DNA of 44,937 nucleotides from Alicyclobacillus sendaiensis NBRC 100866 (GTDB taxonomy: Bacteria; Bacillota; Bacilli; Alicyclobacillales; Alicyclobacillaceae): the NCBI RefSeq assembly GCF_001552675.1, contig NZ_BCRQ01000017.1, positions 1 to 44,937 of the forward strand, given 5' to 3'. How positions within the stretch are numbered: position 1 is the stretch's first letter; each line of letters begins with the position of its first letter. The notes under the pieces were generated by a model. It did no database searches and had not been told where the DNA came from. It was given only the letters and a program-made list of their open reading frames with translations. Positions 9,771 through 17,178 of this stretch are shown here, piece by piece. The position numbers and the translations under genes are program-made.

Positions 9771-10262
9771 ATGGCGGCTTCACCCCAAACGACGGCTTTG
9801 GTGCTTGGCATTGTCCTGATCATCGTCGTGGTCGTCAGCGTTCCTGTGTACGTGTATGGGTCCATCGTCTTGTATCGGGTGTTGAAGAAGACGGGCGTCA
9901 GCAAGCCGTGGGCGGCATGGATCCCGGTGTACAACACCATCAAGATCCTGAATGCCATCGGCATGCGCGGGTGGTGGATTCTGCTTCCGATGGCCGTCTC
10001 GCTCGCCGGCTTGGCCGTGTCGCCGCCGGGGAGCGGCCACGCGTTCTGGTGGGCGAATATCCTCGCGTCGACAGTGAGCGGTGTGGTGTTGGCGGTGTGG
10101 TTTGCCAGGCTGTTTCGCGGGTTTGGGATGAGCCCCGTCTACGCGTACTTTTACGCCGGGGTTGGCATTCCCCTCCTGAACGTGGTCTGCGTCATCGTCG
10201 TCTTTGTGGGACTCTCCTTGATTGCGTTTCGCAGGGACGTCGTGTGGTGGGGCGTGGACTGA
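9771..10262 (+). CDS. Small multi-pass membrane protein, DUF5684-like
   Basis: The 163-residue product is strongly hydrophobic with four or five predicted membrane segments. They lie roughly at residues 8-32, 57-75, 85-103 and 113-146. Between the first two is the conserved-looking stretch KKTGVSKPWAAWIPVYNTIK, which resembles the short membrane family DUF5684; its function is not known to me. I chose ATG at 9771, preceded by GGGGATAGG. An ATG at 9759 is possible, while 9696 falls on the predicted -35 box. It is a monocistronic gene after addA and converges on the broken cell-wall hydrolase. It is hypothetical apart from membrane location. Confidence 0.7.
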   Translation: MAASPQTTALVLGIVLIIVVVVSVPVYVYGSIVLYRVLKKTGVSKPWAAWIPVYNTIKILNAIGMRGWWILLPMAVSLAGLAVSPPGSGHAFWWANILASTVSGVVLAVWFARLFRGFGMSPVYAYFYAGVGIPLLNVVCVIVVFVGLSLIAFRRDVVWWGVD

Positions 10263-10336
10263 GGACAAGCGGAGCGGTTGCTCGGCGCTGGATCGCGCGT
10301 GGACCGGGGACGGGTGCCCCGGCCGCCGGCTAGGCC

Positions 10337-11081
10337 TTAGGATCCAATCACGTCTCGCGCCCCGTAGTAATGGGCGACGTAGTACGGATTTTGAAAGACG
10401 TTTTGGACGATGACCACGCCTCGCCGTTGTGGGCGGACGACGACTCAATCATCGGCCGTTGCCCATGTTGAATGCCCACGTGGGTCACGTGGTGGGGATA
10501 GAGCGACGCGTAGCTGTCCGTATCGGCGAAGAAGAGGAGATCGCCCGGCTCAAGATTGGAGACGCTGACAGGCGCCCCGACGGTGCCGGATCGTGCAATT
10601 CTCTCAGCAGCTTCATTCCGAAGTGTCCGAAGACATAGACGACGAAACCGGAGCAGTCAAAGCCTGTCTTCGGCGAGTCACCGCCCCAGCAGTATGGCGT
10701 GCCGAGAAACGACTTCGCATACTGCCCAATCATGAGGTCCAAGGGGTTGATCCCTAGGGTGGGCTGGAGGATGGCCGAACTCGCGAGGTTGTGCGCCTTG
10801 GCGATGAGATTGACGGTGTCGCCGGGCTGGACCGCCTAGACGGTGGGCAAGGCAACCTGTTGTCCGGCGACGAGTTCGTTCGGGTTCGACAGCTGAGGAT
10901 TGGCGAGTTCCAGGGCGGCAAGCGGCAGGTGGCAAGCCTCTGCGATGCGGTACAGGGTGTCGCCCGGGCGAGCCGTGTACGTGGCGGGCTGGTTTTCGGT
11001 GGCCGCGAGCACGATGGCGTGGCCAAGTGCGACAAAGCTGAGCGTCAGGGTGGTCAACATCCAGGCGCTCGGTCGTCTCAT
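10337..11081 (-). pseudogene. Broken LysM-NlpC/P60 peptidoglycan hydrolase
   Basis: An intact copy would be a secreted endopeptidase cutting peptide crosslinks in the cell wall. The ATG at 11081 follows AGAGGATGG and opens a signal peptide and a LysM repeat (TARPGDTLYRIAEACHLPLA). TAG at 10836-10838 stops it after 81 codons. The same frame continues with a second, shortened LysM (VQPGDTVNLIAKAHNLAS) and the NlpC/P60 start FLGTPYCWGG and FDCSGF with the catalytic Cys. A frameshift near 10600 moves the next part, LEPGDLLFFADTDSY and HHVTHVGI, to another frame. Compensating indels follow near 10455-10472, and another shift near 10425. The end, VQNVFQNPYYVAHYYGARDV, stops with TAA at 10337. One nonsense change plus several indels means decay or poor sequence. 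Confidence 0.85.
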
Positions 11082-11094
11082 GCTCTCCATCCTC

Positions 11095-11130
11095 TCGAAA
11101 TCGAAGGTTGTAGACCAACTTCGATTTCGA
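11095..11130. repeat. Inverted repeat upstream of the broken hydrolase
   Basis: TCGAAATCGAAG at 11095-11106 and CTTCGATTTCGA at 11119-11130 are perfect inverted copies with a 12-base loop. On the minus strand the hairpin ends right at the ribosome binding site of the LysM gene. It could be an operator or a leader hairpin. There is no T-run, so it is not an obvious terminator. Confidence 0.6.
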
Positions 11131-11192
11131 GGCGGACAAGAATCCTTTATGGAAATGAAAGCAGCGAAAAGCATCCGTGATGATGTGTTCCA

Positions 11193-11228
11193 AATGAAAA
11201 GGCGCCGGTCTCTCCCGATCCCGGCGCT
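11193..11228 (-). terminator. Rho-independent terminator of galU
   Basis: Read on the minus strand, GCGCCGG and CCGGCGC (11202-11208 with 11221-11227) form a seven-pair stem with a 12-base loop. CTTTTCATTT follows directly. It lies about 20 bases past the galU stop codon. Confidence 0.7.
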
Positions 11229-11246
11229 AGGCAGGCCAACTCAGTT

Positions 11247-12137
11247 TCAGTAATTCGCCAGGCGGCTCTGGACGCGATCGTCCATCAGCCACTTGCGCAT
11301 GGACGCGGCCAGCTTCGGATCTTCCAAACCGAACGCCAGGTTCGCTTTGAGCCAACCCTCGAGGTTGCCGATGTCGTGCCGAACGCCTTCGAACTGGTAC
11401 GCGTCGACGAGCCCCATCGCGGCGAGCTTTTGAAGGGCATCGGTCAGCTGGAGTTCGCCGCCGTGGCCGATGGGCGTCTGCTCGAGCGCGTCAAAGATGG
11501 ACGGAGGCAATATGTATCGTCCGAGCACGGCGAAGTTCGAAGGCGCCTCGGCTTCGTTCGGTTTCTCGATGAGCCGCCTGACGGGGAACGGTTCCGGGCC
11601 CACCACGAGGCGCGCGGGCTCGATGATCCCGTACTTCGACACGTCGGCCGCGGGCACGGGCTGCACGCCAAGCAGGGCGCGCTCCGGATCCGTATATTGC
11701 TTCATGAGTTGCCGGACCACGGGCTCGTCCGACTGGATGATGTCGTCGCCGAGCAGGACGGCAAACGGCTCTCCGCCGACGAACGACCGCGCACAGAGAA
11801 TCGCGTGCCCCAGGCCGAGCGGCGTCTTCTGGCGCACGTAGTGGATGTTGACCAGATCCGAGATAGCCTGCACCTCGGTCAGCATGTTCGACTTGCGGCT
11901 TTGCTCCAGGTGCAGTTCCAACTCGGGCGATCGGTCGAAATGGTCTTCGATGGCCTTTTTCGCGCGCCCGGTGATGATGAGAATCTCCTCAATCCCCGAG
12001 TACACGGCTTCTTCCACGATGTATTGAATGCAAGGCTTGTTCAGGATGGGCAGCATCTCTTTCGGCACGGCCTTGGTGGCCGGAAGCATCCGCGTGCCGA
12101 ACCCCGCGGCCGGGATGACCGCCTTTCTGACCTTCAT
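11247..12137 (-). CDS. galU: UTP--glucose-1-phosphate uridylyltransferase
   Basis: It makes UDP-glucose from UTP and glucose 1-phosphate, for polysaccharide, glycolipid and cell-envelope synthesis. The 296-residue protein starts with the nucleotidyltransferase signature PAAGFGTRMLPATKAVPKEM. IQYIVEEAV, LGLGHAILCA, FAVLLGDDI and LIEKPNEAEAP follow, all GalU features, and the length is typical. I chose ATG at 12137 because GAGGTGAAGGAT precedes it and the family starts at this point; an in-frame ATG at 12194 would add 19 residues unlike the family. It stands 91 bases after moeA in the same direction and has its own terminator. I saw no convincing promoter in the gap, so co-transcription with moeA is possible. 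Confidence 0.96.
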   Translation of the reverse strand: MKVRKAVIPAAGFGTRMLPATKAVPKEMLPILNKPCIQYIVEEAVYSGIEEILIITGRAKKAIEDHFDRSPELELHLEQSRKSNMLTEVQAISDLVNIHYVRQKTPLGLGHAILCARSFVGGEPFAVLLGDDIIQSDEPVVRQLMKQYTDPERALLGVQPVPAADVSKYGIIEPARLVVGPEPFPVRRLIEKPNEAEAPSNFAVLGRYILPPSIFDALEQTPIGHGGELQLTDALQKLAAMGLVDAYQFEGVRHDIGNLEGWLKANLAFGLEDPKLAASMRKWLMDDRVQSRLANY

Positions 12138-12228
12138 ATCCTTCACCTCTGCGATGTTTCGCACAAATCGGCCTGTCCTCCATATTTTAGCCATCCTGCA
12201 GCGCGCGCGCTACGCCTCTATCTGGAAA

Positions 12229-13470
12229 TCAAACGAGGCCGAGCGACGGGAGCCAGCCTCGCGTCCAGGCGACCGAGACCGCCTGACCGTCGGCCAGGCG
12301 GTCGCCGTCCATCCGCGCGATGGCGTTCGTCGATACGAGGCCCGTCAAGCTGCCCGAAGACTGCCTGTCCTCCGCGCGGAAGACGAGCGTGGCGCCGCGC
12401 AGATGCAGGTGGCCGCGGAGCACGCGCGTATGCTTGACCGGCTTCGCGCGCACCTCGCCTTCCACCAGGGCCGTGAGTGGAAACGGGCGCGCTTCCTTCG
12501 CACCGAGCCAGCGCAACACGAACGGCACCACGAGGGCGTGAAACTGCACGTACGCGGCCGCCGGATTGCCCGACAGGCCAAATGCAAATCCATGGGGCGT
12601 GGGCCGCGCAAGAAAGGGCGCGCCCGGCCGCATGAAGACGCGTTCGAAGAGAACTTCGCCGCCCGCGATGGCGTCGAGCGCCTCTCGGGCGTAATCCGCG
12701 TCGCCCACGGAGGCGCCGCCCGTCAGAAGAAGCAGATTCGCTCTAGTCGCGAGTCGCTGCGCCGCGTCGGTGATGGCGGCGGGATCGTCCGCCGCGTGTT
12801 CCACCGCGACGACGGGGACGCCGAGCTGGCCGAGCGCCGACTGAAGGAACGCGTCGGTCGCAGCAAACACCTGTCCTGGCGCCAAACATCCCTCGGCGCG
12901 AGGGGAGGTCACCAACTCGGATCCCGTCGACAGGATGGCCGCCGTGAGCGGCCCCAGGCACTTGCACTCGTGGACGCCGGCTGCGCGCAAGACGGCCTGG
13001 GTCTGCCCGTCGAGCACCTGGCCCGCTCTGGCGATCACGTCGCCGCGCCGCGCGTCGTCGCCCTGAGGCTGAACCGACTCGCCCGCAGGCACGGGGCGGA
13101 GGAGGCGAATGGCGCCATCTTCCGCCTCCACCCACTCTTCTCGGGCCACCGCCGCCGTGCCGGGGGGCACGGGCGCTCCCGTACGCACGCGGACCGCTTG
13201 CCCGGGCGCGAGGGTCGCGCCTGGGGCTTCGTCCCCCGCGCGCACGTCCGCCACCACGTGGAGCGGAGTTCGAGCGGCGAGGTCTTCGGCGTGGATGGCG
13301 TACCCGTCCATCATGGAGCGAGAGAACGGCGGCAGATCGACTGCCGCCGCCACATCCTCGGCAAGCCAGCGCGGATGGGTATAAGCCCATGAGCTGATGG
13401 GCGCGGTGGACTGCACGGGCAGATGCCGCTCTAGCCGCGCCCACGCCTCGTCGAATGCGATGACTTCCAT
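12229..13470 (-). CDS. moeA: Molybdopterin molybdenumtransferase MoeA
   Basis: MoeA inserts molybdate into adenylated molybdopterin, the last step of basic molybdenum cofactor synthesis. The 413-residue protein has the family motifs in order. PPFSRSMMDGYAIH is near residue 47, VRVRTGAPVPPGTAAV follows, then STGSELV, the MoCF-domain LLLTGGASVGDADY and GLSGNPAAAYVQFH, and a C-terminal beta-barrel. ATG at 13470 has GAGGGA upstream. The aldo/keto reductase gene ends 11 bases before this start, so the two are probably one transcript from the promoter at 14454. No other cofactor gene and no molybdoenzyme is in the window, which is unusual since moe and mob genes often cluster. Confidence 0.95.
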   Translation of the reverse strand: MEVIAFDEAWARLERHLPVQSTAPISSWAYTHPRWLAEDVAAAVDLPPFSRSMMDGYAIHAEDLAARTPLHVVADVRAGDEAPGATLAPGQAVRVRTGAPVPPGTAAVAREEWVEAEDGAIRLLRPVPAGESVQPQGDDARRGDVIARAGQVLDGQTQAVLRAAGVHECKCLGPLTAAILSTGSELVTSPRAEGCLAPGQVFAATDAFLQSALGQLGVPVVAVEHAADDPAAITDAAQRLATRANLLLLTGGASVGDADYAREALDAIAGGEVLFERVFMRPGAPFLARPTPHGFAFGLSGNPAAAYVQFHALVVPFVLRWLGAKEARPFPLTALVEGEVRAKPVKHTRVLRGHLHLRGATLVFRAEDRQSSGSLTGLVSTNAIARMDGDRLADGQAVSVAWTRGWLPSLGLV

Positions 13471-13481
13471 CGGATGGTCCC

Positions 13482-14432
13482 TCAGCCTTTCAACACCTCT
13501 TCGATGCGCGCCAGGACGTCGTCGCTGAGCGCGACGCCGGAGGCCTTCGCGTTCTCCTCGACCTGTTCCGGCCGGCTGGCCCCGATGAGCGCGCTCGCCA
13601 CGTTGGGGAGGCGCAAGGTCCAGGCGAGCGCGAGCTGCGCGAGCGAGAGGCCGCCCTCCTTCGCGATGCTCTCGAGCCGCTCGACCTTGTCGAGAATGTC
13701 GTCCGTCACCTTCATGAACTGGTTGACACCCGGGGTCGCGAGGCGCGAGCCCGCCGGGGCGGGTTGGCCCTTGCGGTACTTGCCCGTCAGCACGCCTTGC
13801 GCGAGCGGCGAGAAGACCACCTGGCCAATGCCGGCCGTCTCGCAGATGGGCACGACGGCGGCTTCAATATACCGCTCGAACATGTTGTAGATGGGCTGGC
13901 TGGCCACAAACTTGTGCAGCCCAAGTTCGCGCTGCAGACGAACGCCTTCCGCAATCTTATCCGCGGGCCACTCGCTGAAGCCCGCGTACAGGATCTTCCC
14001 TTGCGTGATGAGGTCGTCTACCGCGCGCAAGCTCTCCTCGAGATCCGTCTCGGCATCGTAGCGATGGAAGTAAAAGATGTCGATGTAGTCGACGCCGAGC
14101 GCCTTGAGGCTTTGGTGGACCTGTTCGACGATGTGCTTCCGGCTTAACCCGCGGTCGTTCGGCCCCTGTCCCACCGGCCAAAACGCTTTCGTCGTGATGA
14201 TGTAGCTCTCGCGGGGGAAGGGCGCGAGTGCCTCGCGCATGACTTCCTCGGCGGCGTGCGGTTTCGCACCGTACACGTTCGCGCAGTCGAAGTGGTTGAT
14301 GCCGAGTTCGTACGCCCTGCGCACGCAGGCTATCGCCTGCTCCCGCTCGGTCACGGTTCCGTACGTCAGCCAGCTGCCGAGCGCGATTTCGGACACTTTC
14401 AGTCCGCTCTTTCCAAGTCTCCGGTACTTCAT
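13482..14432 (-). CDS. Aldo/keto reductase
   Basis: A cytosolic NADPH-dependent reductase with a TIM barrel. The 316-residue protein starts MKYRRLGKSGLKVSEIALG and shows the full catalytic tetrad: D49 and Y54 in FDCANVYG, K82 in TTKAF, and H123 in YFHRYD. GASRPEQVEEN near the C-terminus is the usual NADP phosphate-binding segment. It resembles the group that includes potassium-channel beta subunits and YghZ-like glyceraldehyde reductases, but I cannot name the substrate. I chose ATG at 14432 because GGAGGTG lies eight bases ahead; the frame remains open far upstream, but that part is not AKR-like. It is the first gene of a two-gene unit with moeA; there is no known functional link between the two. 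Confidence 0.93.
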   Translation of the reverse strand: MKYRRLGKSGLKVSEIALGSWLTYGTVTEREQAIACVRRAYELGINHFDCANVYGAKPHAAEEVMREALAPFPRESYIITTKAFWPVGQGPNDRGLSRKHIVEQVHQSLKALGVDYIDIFYFHRYDAETDLEESLRAVDDLITQGKILYAGFSEWPADKIAEGVRLQRELGLHKFVASQPIYNMFERYIEAAVVPICETAGIGQVVFSPLAQGVLTGKYRKGQPAPAGSRLATPGVNQFMKVTDDILDKVERLESIAKEGGLSLAQLALAWTLRLPNVASALIGASRPEQVEENAKASGVALSDDVLARIEEVLKG

Positions 14433-14453
14433 GGCGCGGACACCTCCGCTCCC

Positions 14454-14482
14454 ATTGTACTGGCTTTTTCTGCGAAGACCAA
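14454..14482 (-). promoter_or_regulatory. Sigma-A-like promoter of the aldo/keto reductase-moeA unit
   Basis: On the minus strand, TTGGTC (14477-14482) and TACAAT (14454-14459) are exactly 17 bases apart. They lie just ahead of the reductase binding site. Confidence 0.55.
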
Positions 14483-14582
14483 ACCGCTTTCTCTCCCACA
14501 GATTTTGCAATGCACACAGGACTTTGCAAGCCGGCGTCGAATCCTTGCTACGGACACCACTGCGGCGACAGGGAGGACTCGT

Positions 14583-15332
14583 ATGGATGTACGCGCATTG
14601 CTCGGTCTGAAAGCGCTTGACGACGTGCGGTCGGCGCTTTTTGTTCAGCCTCATCCAGACGACAACGAGGTGGGCGCCGGCGGCACCATGGCCAAGCTCG
14701 CCGCAAAGGGCTGTCGAGTGGTTGCCGTCACCGTCACCGACGGGCGCTACGGCGCCGTGGGCCCGGTTCAACCGGCGGATCTCGCCCGCCGCCGGCAGGA
14801 GGAGCTCGCGGCGGCCTGCGCGGCGCTCGGGGTCCGGGAGCACATCGAATTCGGTTTCGAAGACCTCGGATCCTACACGGAGATGGACGTGATCGACAAG
14901 CTCGTGCCGGTGCTCCTCGACATCCGCCCAGAAGTGGTCGTCACCGTGGATCCTTGGACGCCGTACGAGGCGCATCCAGATCACGTCAAAACCGGGCGCG
15001 CCGTGGCAGCCTGCGCCATTCGCTTGGCAAGCCTCACGGTACCGCAGACGCTGCCGGCCTATGTGCCGCCGATGTTTGCGTTTTACGCGAGCGCGTATTC
15101 CAACACGGCTGTGGACGTGACGGATCACTGGCACGCCAAGATCCGGGCGATCGAAGCGCACGCGAGCCAGTTTGGCACGCCGGAATGGCCCATGTTGAAG
15201 GCCTATCTGGAGCATCAAGCGCGGGCGGCAGCGGAACGGCTCCTTGACGCACCAGACGGGCGGCTCGCGGAGTCCTTCAAGCTCCTGTCGCCTCGCCAAC
15301 TTCACTTCTTTCCGGATGCCATGACGAGTTGA
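14583..15332 (+). CDS. PIG-L/LmbE family deacetylase
   Basis: A zinc-dependent N-deacetylase acting on an N-acetyl sugar or sugar conjugate. The 249-residue protein has the metal motif PHPDDNEVG (H24, D26, D27) and the second motif AHPDHVKTG (H131, H134), plus TDGRYG and LARRRQEELAAACAALGV, all typical of the fold. Some relatives make bacillithiol (BshB), but the opening motif is not close enough to BshB1 for me to assign it. ATG at 14583 follows GGGAGGACT. A GPH-type sugar transporter starts 15 bases downstream and is surely co-transcribed, which suggests a carbohydrate substrate; this is inference. Confidence 0.88.
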   Translation: MDVRALLGLKALDDVRSALFVQPHPDDNEVGAGGTMAKLAAKGCRVVAVTVTDGRYGAVGPVQPADLARRRQEELAAACAALGVREHIEFGFEDLGSYTEMDVIDKLVPVLLDIRPEVVVTVDPWTPYEAHPDHVKTGRAVAACAIRLASLTVPQTLPAYVPPMFAFYASAYSNTAVDVTDHWHAKIRAIEAHASQFGTPEWPMLKAYLEHQARAAAERLLDAPDGRLAESFKLLSPRQLHFFPDAMTS

Positions 15333-15347
15333 AACGGGGGCGTGCCC

Positions 15348-16655
15348 ATGGCCCAAGTCGGCCTCCATCCTTCCGTTCGGCCGCGCCCATCGGCCGCGAA
15401 GAAGACTGCGTATGCCGCAAATCAGATCGCCGTCAACATGCTTTGGCAGGCGTTCAACGCCGTCGCCGTGTACGACTACGTGGCCTACCACGGCGTGTCT
15501 GCGGTTCGGTTGTCGAGCGGACTCATCGTCTATGGCGTGCTGAACGCCCTGTTCAATCTCGTCGCGGGCCACGTGAGCGATCGCACGCGAACCCGCTTCG
15601 GCCGGCGCATTCCCTACGTCGCCGTCGCGTCCATCCCGTATGGGCTTTGTTTCGCGCTCTTGTTCTCCCCGCCTCACCTGACTAAGGCAGGGCTCGTCGT
15701 CTACTTTCTCGCTATGACCTTCTTGTTCGATCTCGCCTTCACGTTCGCAGCCCTGAACGCCAACGCGCTGTACGCCGAGATGTACACCGAGCCCCGAGAT
15801 CGAGCGTACGTGTCAGCGCTCCAGCAGGTCTTTGGCATCGTCGGGCTCATCGCCGGCGTCGCCCTCTCGAAGTCACTTGGGCAGTCCCTTGGCTGGTCGC
15901 GCATGGCGTGGATCTTCGCCGCGGTGGCCGTCGCCTCGATGTACGTGTCCCTGTGGGGCAGCTTCGAAACGGACCAACCTGTCGAACCGTTTCGCTTACG
16001 CGAGGCGCTCCGGGAGACGTTCCGGAACCGCGCCTTTCTGTGGTACGTCGCGGCGAGTTTCCTGGTCCAGTTCACCACCACGCTCTTCACCACGGCCTCC
16101 TCGTTCTACACGTCGTACGTGGTACGCTTGAGCCCGTTGCAAAATTCGCTGTTTCTCGGTGGCATCTTCCTCGTGGCCATGCCTGTCGCGTTCGTCTGGG
16201 CGCGCGCCGCCATTCGCTACGGCGCAGCGCGCTCAGCCATGGCCGCCATCGCGCTGTACGCCGGCATCGAAGCCCTCCTCCTCGTCGATCGGTCGCCCGC
16301 TTCCGTGCTCGCAACCGGTCTTTGCCTCGGCGTCCCCGTCGCGGGCTTCATGGTGCTCTTGAACATGCTCTTGGCCGAGGTGATCGATCTCGACGCGCGC
16401 CGGACAGGCCGCCGACGCGAAGGGATGTACCTGGGCGTGAACGGATGCATCGTGCGCCTCGGCCTATCCCTGCAATACGCCGTCATGGCCATCTTTTTCG
16501 AGGTCTCGGGATATCGGGCCGGGGCGGAGGTCCAACCGCCGAGCGCAATCGAGGGGTTTCGTCTCTTGCTCGGCCTGGTTCCGGCGCTGTTTCTCGCGGT
16601 CGCCTTTTGGTGCATGTGGGTGTACCACCGAATGCTGCGCCGCGAGGGGGCGTGA
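15348..16655 (+). CDS. GPH-family (MelB-like) sugar transporter
   Basis: A 435-residue inner-membrane symporter of the major facilitator superfamily, subgroup MFS_2 (glycoside-pentoside-hexuronide). The typical loop HVSDRTRTRFGRRIPYV lies between helices 2 and 3, followed by FLFDLAFTFAALNANALYAEM and many further membrane segments, about 12 in all. The second half has LLNMLLAEVIDLDARRTGRR, which matches the conserved cytoplasmic motif of the group. I chose ATG at 15348; GTG at 15342 lies directly on the G-rich binding site GGGGG. It follows the deacetylase gene by 15 bases, so the pair may import and deacetylate a sugar derivative. The exact substrate cannot be read from sequence. Confidence 0.85.
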   Translation: MAQVGLHPSVRPRPSAAKKTAYAANQIAVNMLWQAFNAVAVYDYVAYHGVSAVRLSSGLIVYGVLNALFNLVAGHVSDRTRTRFGRRIPYVAVASIPYGLCFALLFSPPHLTKAGLVVYFLAMTFLFDLAFTFAALNANALYAEMYTEPRDRAYVSALQQVFGIVGLIAGVALSKSLGQSLGWSRMAWIFAAVAVASMYVSLWGSFETDQPVEPFRLREALRETFRNRAFLWYVAASFLVQFTTTLFTTASSFYTSYVVRLSPLQNSLFLGGIFLVAMPVAFVWARAAIRYGAARSAMAAIALYAGIEALLLVDRSPASVLATGLCLGVPVAGFMVLLNMLLAEVIDLDARRTGRRREGMYLGVNGCIVRLGLSLQYAVMAIFFEVSGYRAGAEVQPPSAIEGFRLLLGLVPALFLAVAFWCMWVYHRMLRREGA

Positions 16656-16686
16656 TCGCACCTAACCGCGCTCGTGCGTTCAGGGC

Positions 16687-16715
16687 TGGCTTCGCACTCC
16701 GAAAACCCGTACAAT
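16687..16715 (+). promoter_or_regulatory. Possible promoter of the tryptophan-rich small protein
   Basis: TACAAT at 16710-16715 is a good -10 box. TGGCTT at 16687-16692 is a weak -35 with a 17-base spacer. About 115 bases of leader would follow before the gene. Confidence 0.3.
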
Positions 16716-16832
16716 GAGTGGAAATTGGGTCGAGGTCTACGCCCTTTTGCGCGGGCACCCTTCCGTTTCGTCCATCCCTTTCGCGCGCTTGCCGCGTACC
16801 GTACAACAAACGCGGCAAAGGAGGGATGGATC

Positions 16833-17138
16833 GTGGCGGACCTGCGCGCGGTCGCGAGAAATTACATCGGCCGGCCCGTCGTGGTGCACACGCACAACGG
16901 CGTGCACTACGGCATCCTTCATCACGTGGACGATCGCGGCATGTACCTGCGTGTGTACCGCCCAGGTGCGCGCGTGACGGGGTTTGACGGCGAATCCGAC
17001 GTCCGCACCCTCGATCAACTTCCGCAATCGCTCGACGCCGAGACGGCGTGGTGGATCTGGCCGCTCATCTTCATTCCATGGGCTGTCGCTGTCGCTTTGG
17101 CGCTCGCACCTTGGTGGTGGGGACCCTGCTGGTGGTGA
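16833..17138 (+). CDS. Small membrane-anchored protein, LSM-like head and Trp-rich tail
   Basis: The 101-residue product has a soluble head of about 70 residues, including NYIGRPVVVHTHNGVHYGIL and then VDDRGMYLRV. This pattern of strands is like the small LSM/SH3-like barrels of Bacillota. A single hydrophobic segment follows (WIWPLIFIPWAVAVALALAP), and the last residues are WWWGPCWW. I chose GTG at 16833 because AAAGGAGGG stands six to seven bases ahead; an in-frame upstream start at 16674 would add 53 residues overlapping the promoter region. It lies 40 bases before an SDR gene in the same direction and may share its transcript. Function unknown. Confidence 0.7.
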   Translation: MADLRAVARNYIGRPVVVHTHNGVHYGILHHVDDRGMYLRVYRPGARVTGFDGESDVRTLDQLPQSLDAETAWWIWPLIFIPWAVAVALALAPWWWGPCWW

Positions 17139-17178
17139 GGGGGCCCCTCCCACCGCACGCTCGAAAGGGGGACAAGCT

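Noticed and set aside
10283-10330. GC hairpin around CCGGGG and CCCCGG after the small membrane protein
   Set aside because: Six-pair stem, no T-run; not enough for a terminator call.
14504-14529. Direct repeat TTTGCAA with 19-base period before the deacetylase gene
   Set aside because: Only two short copies, no promoter match around them and no symmetry, so chance is the simpler reading.
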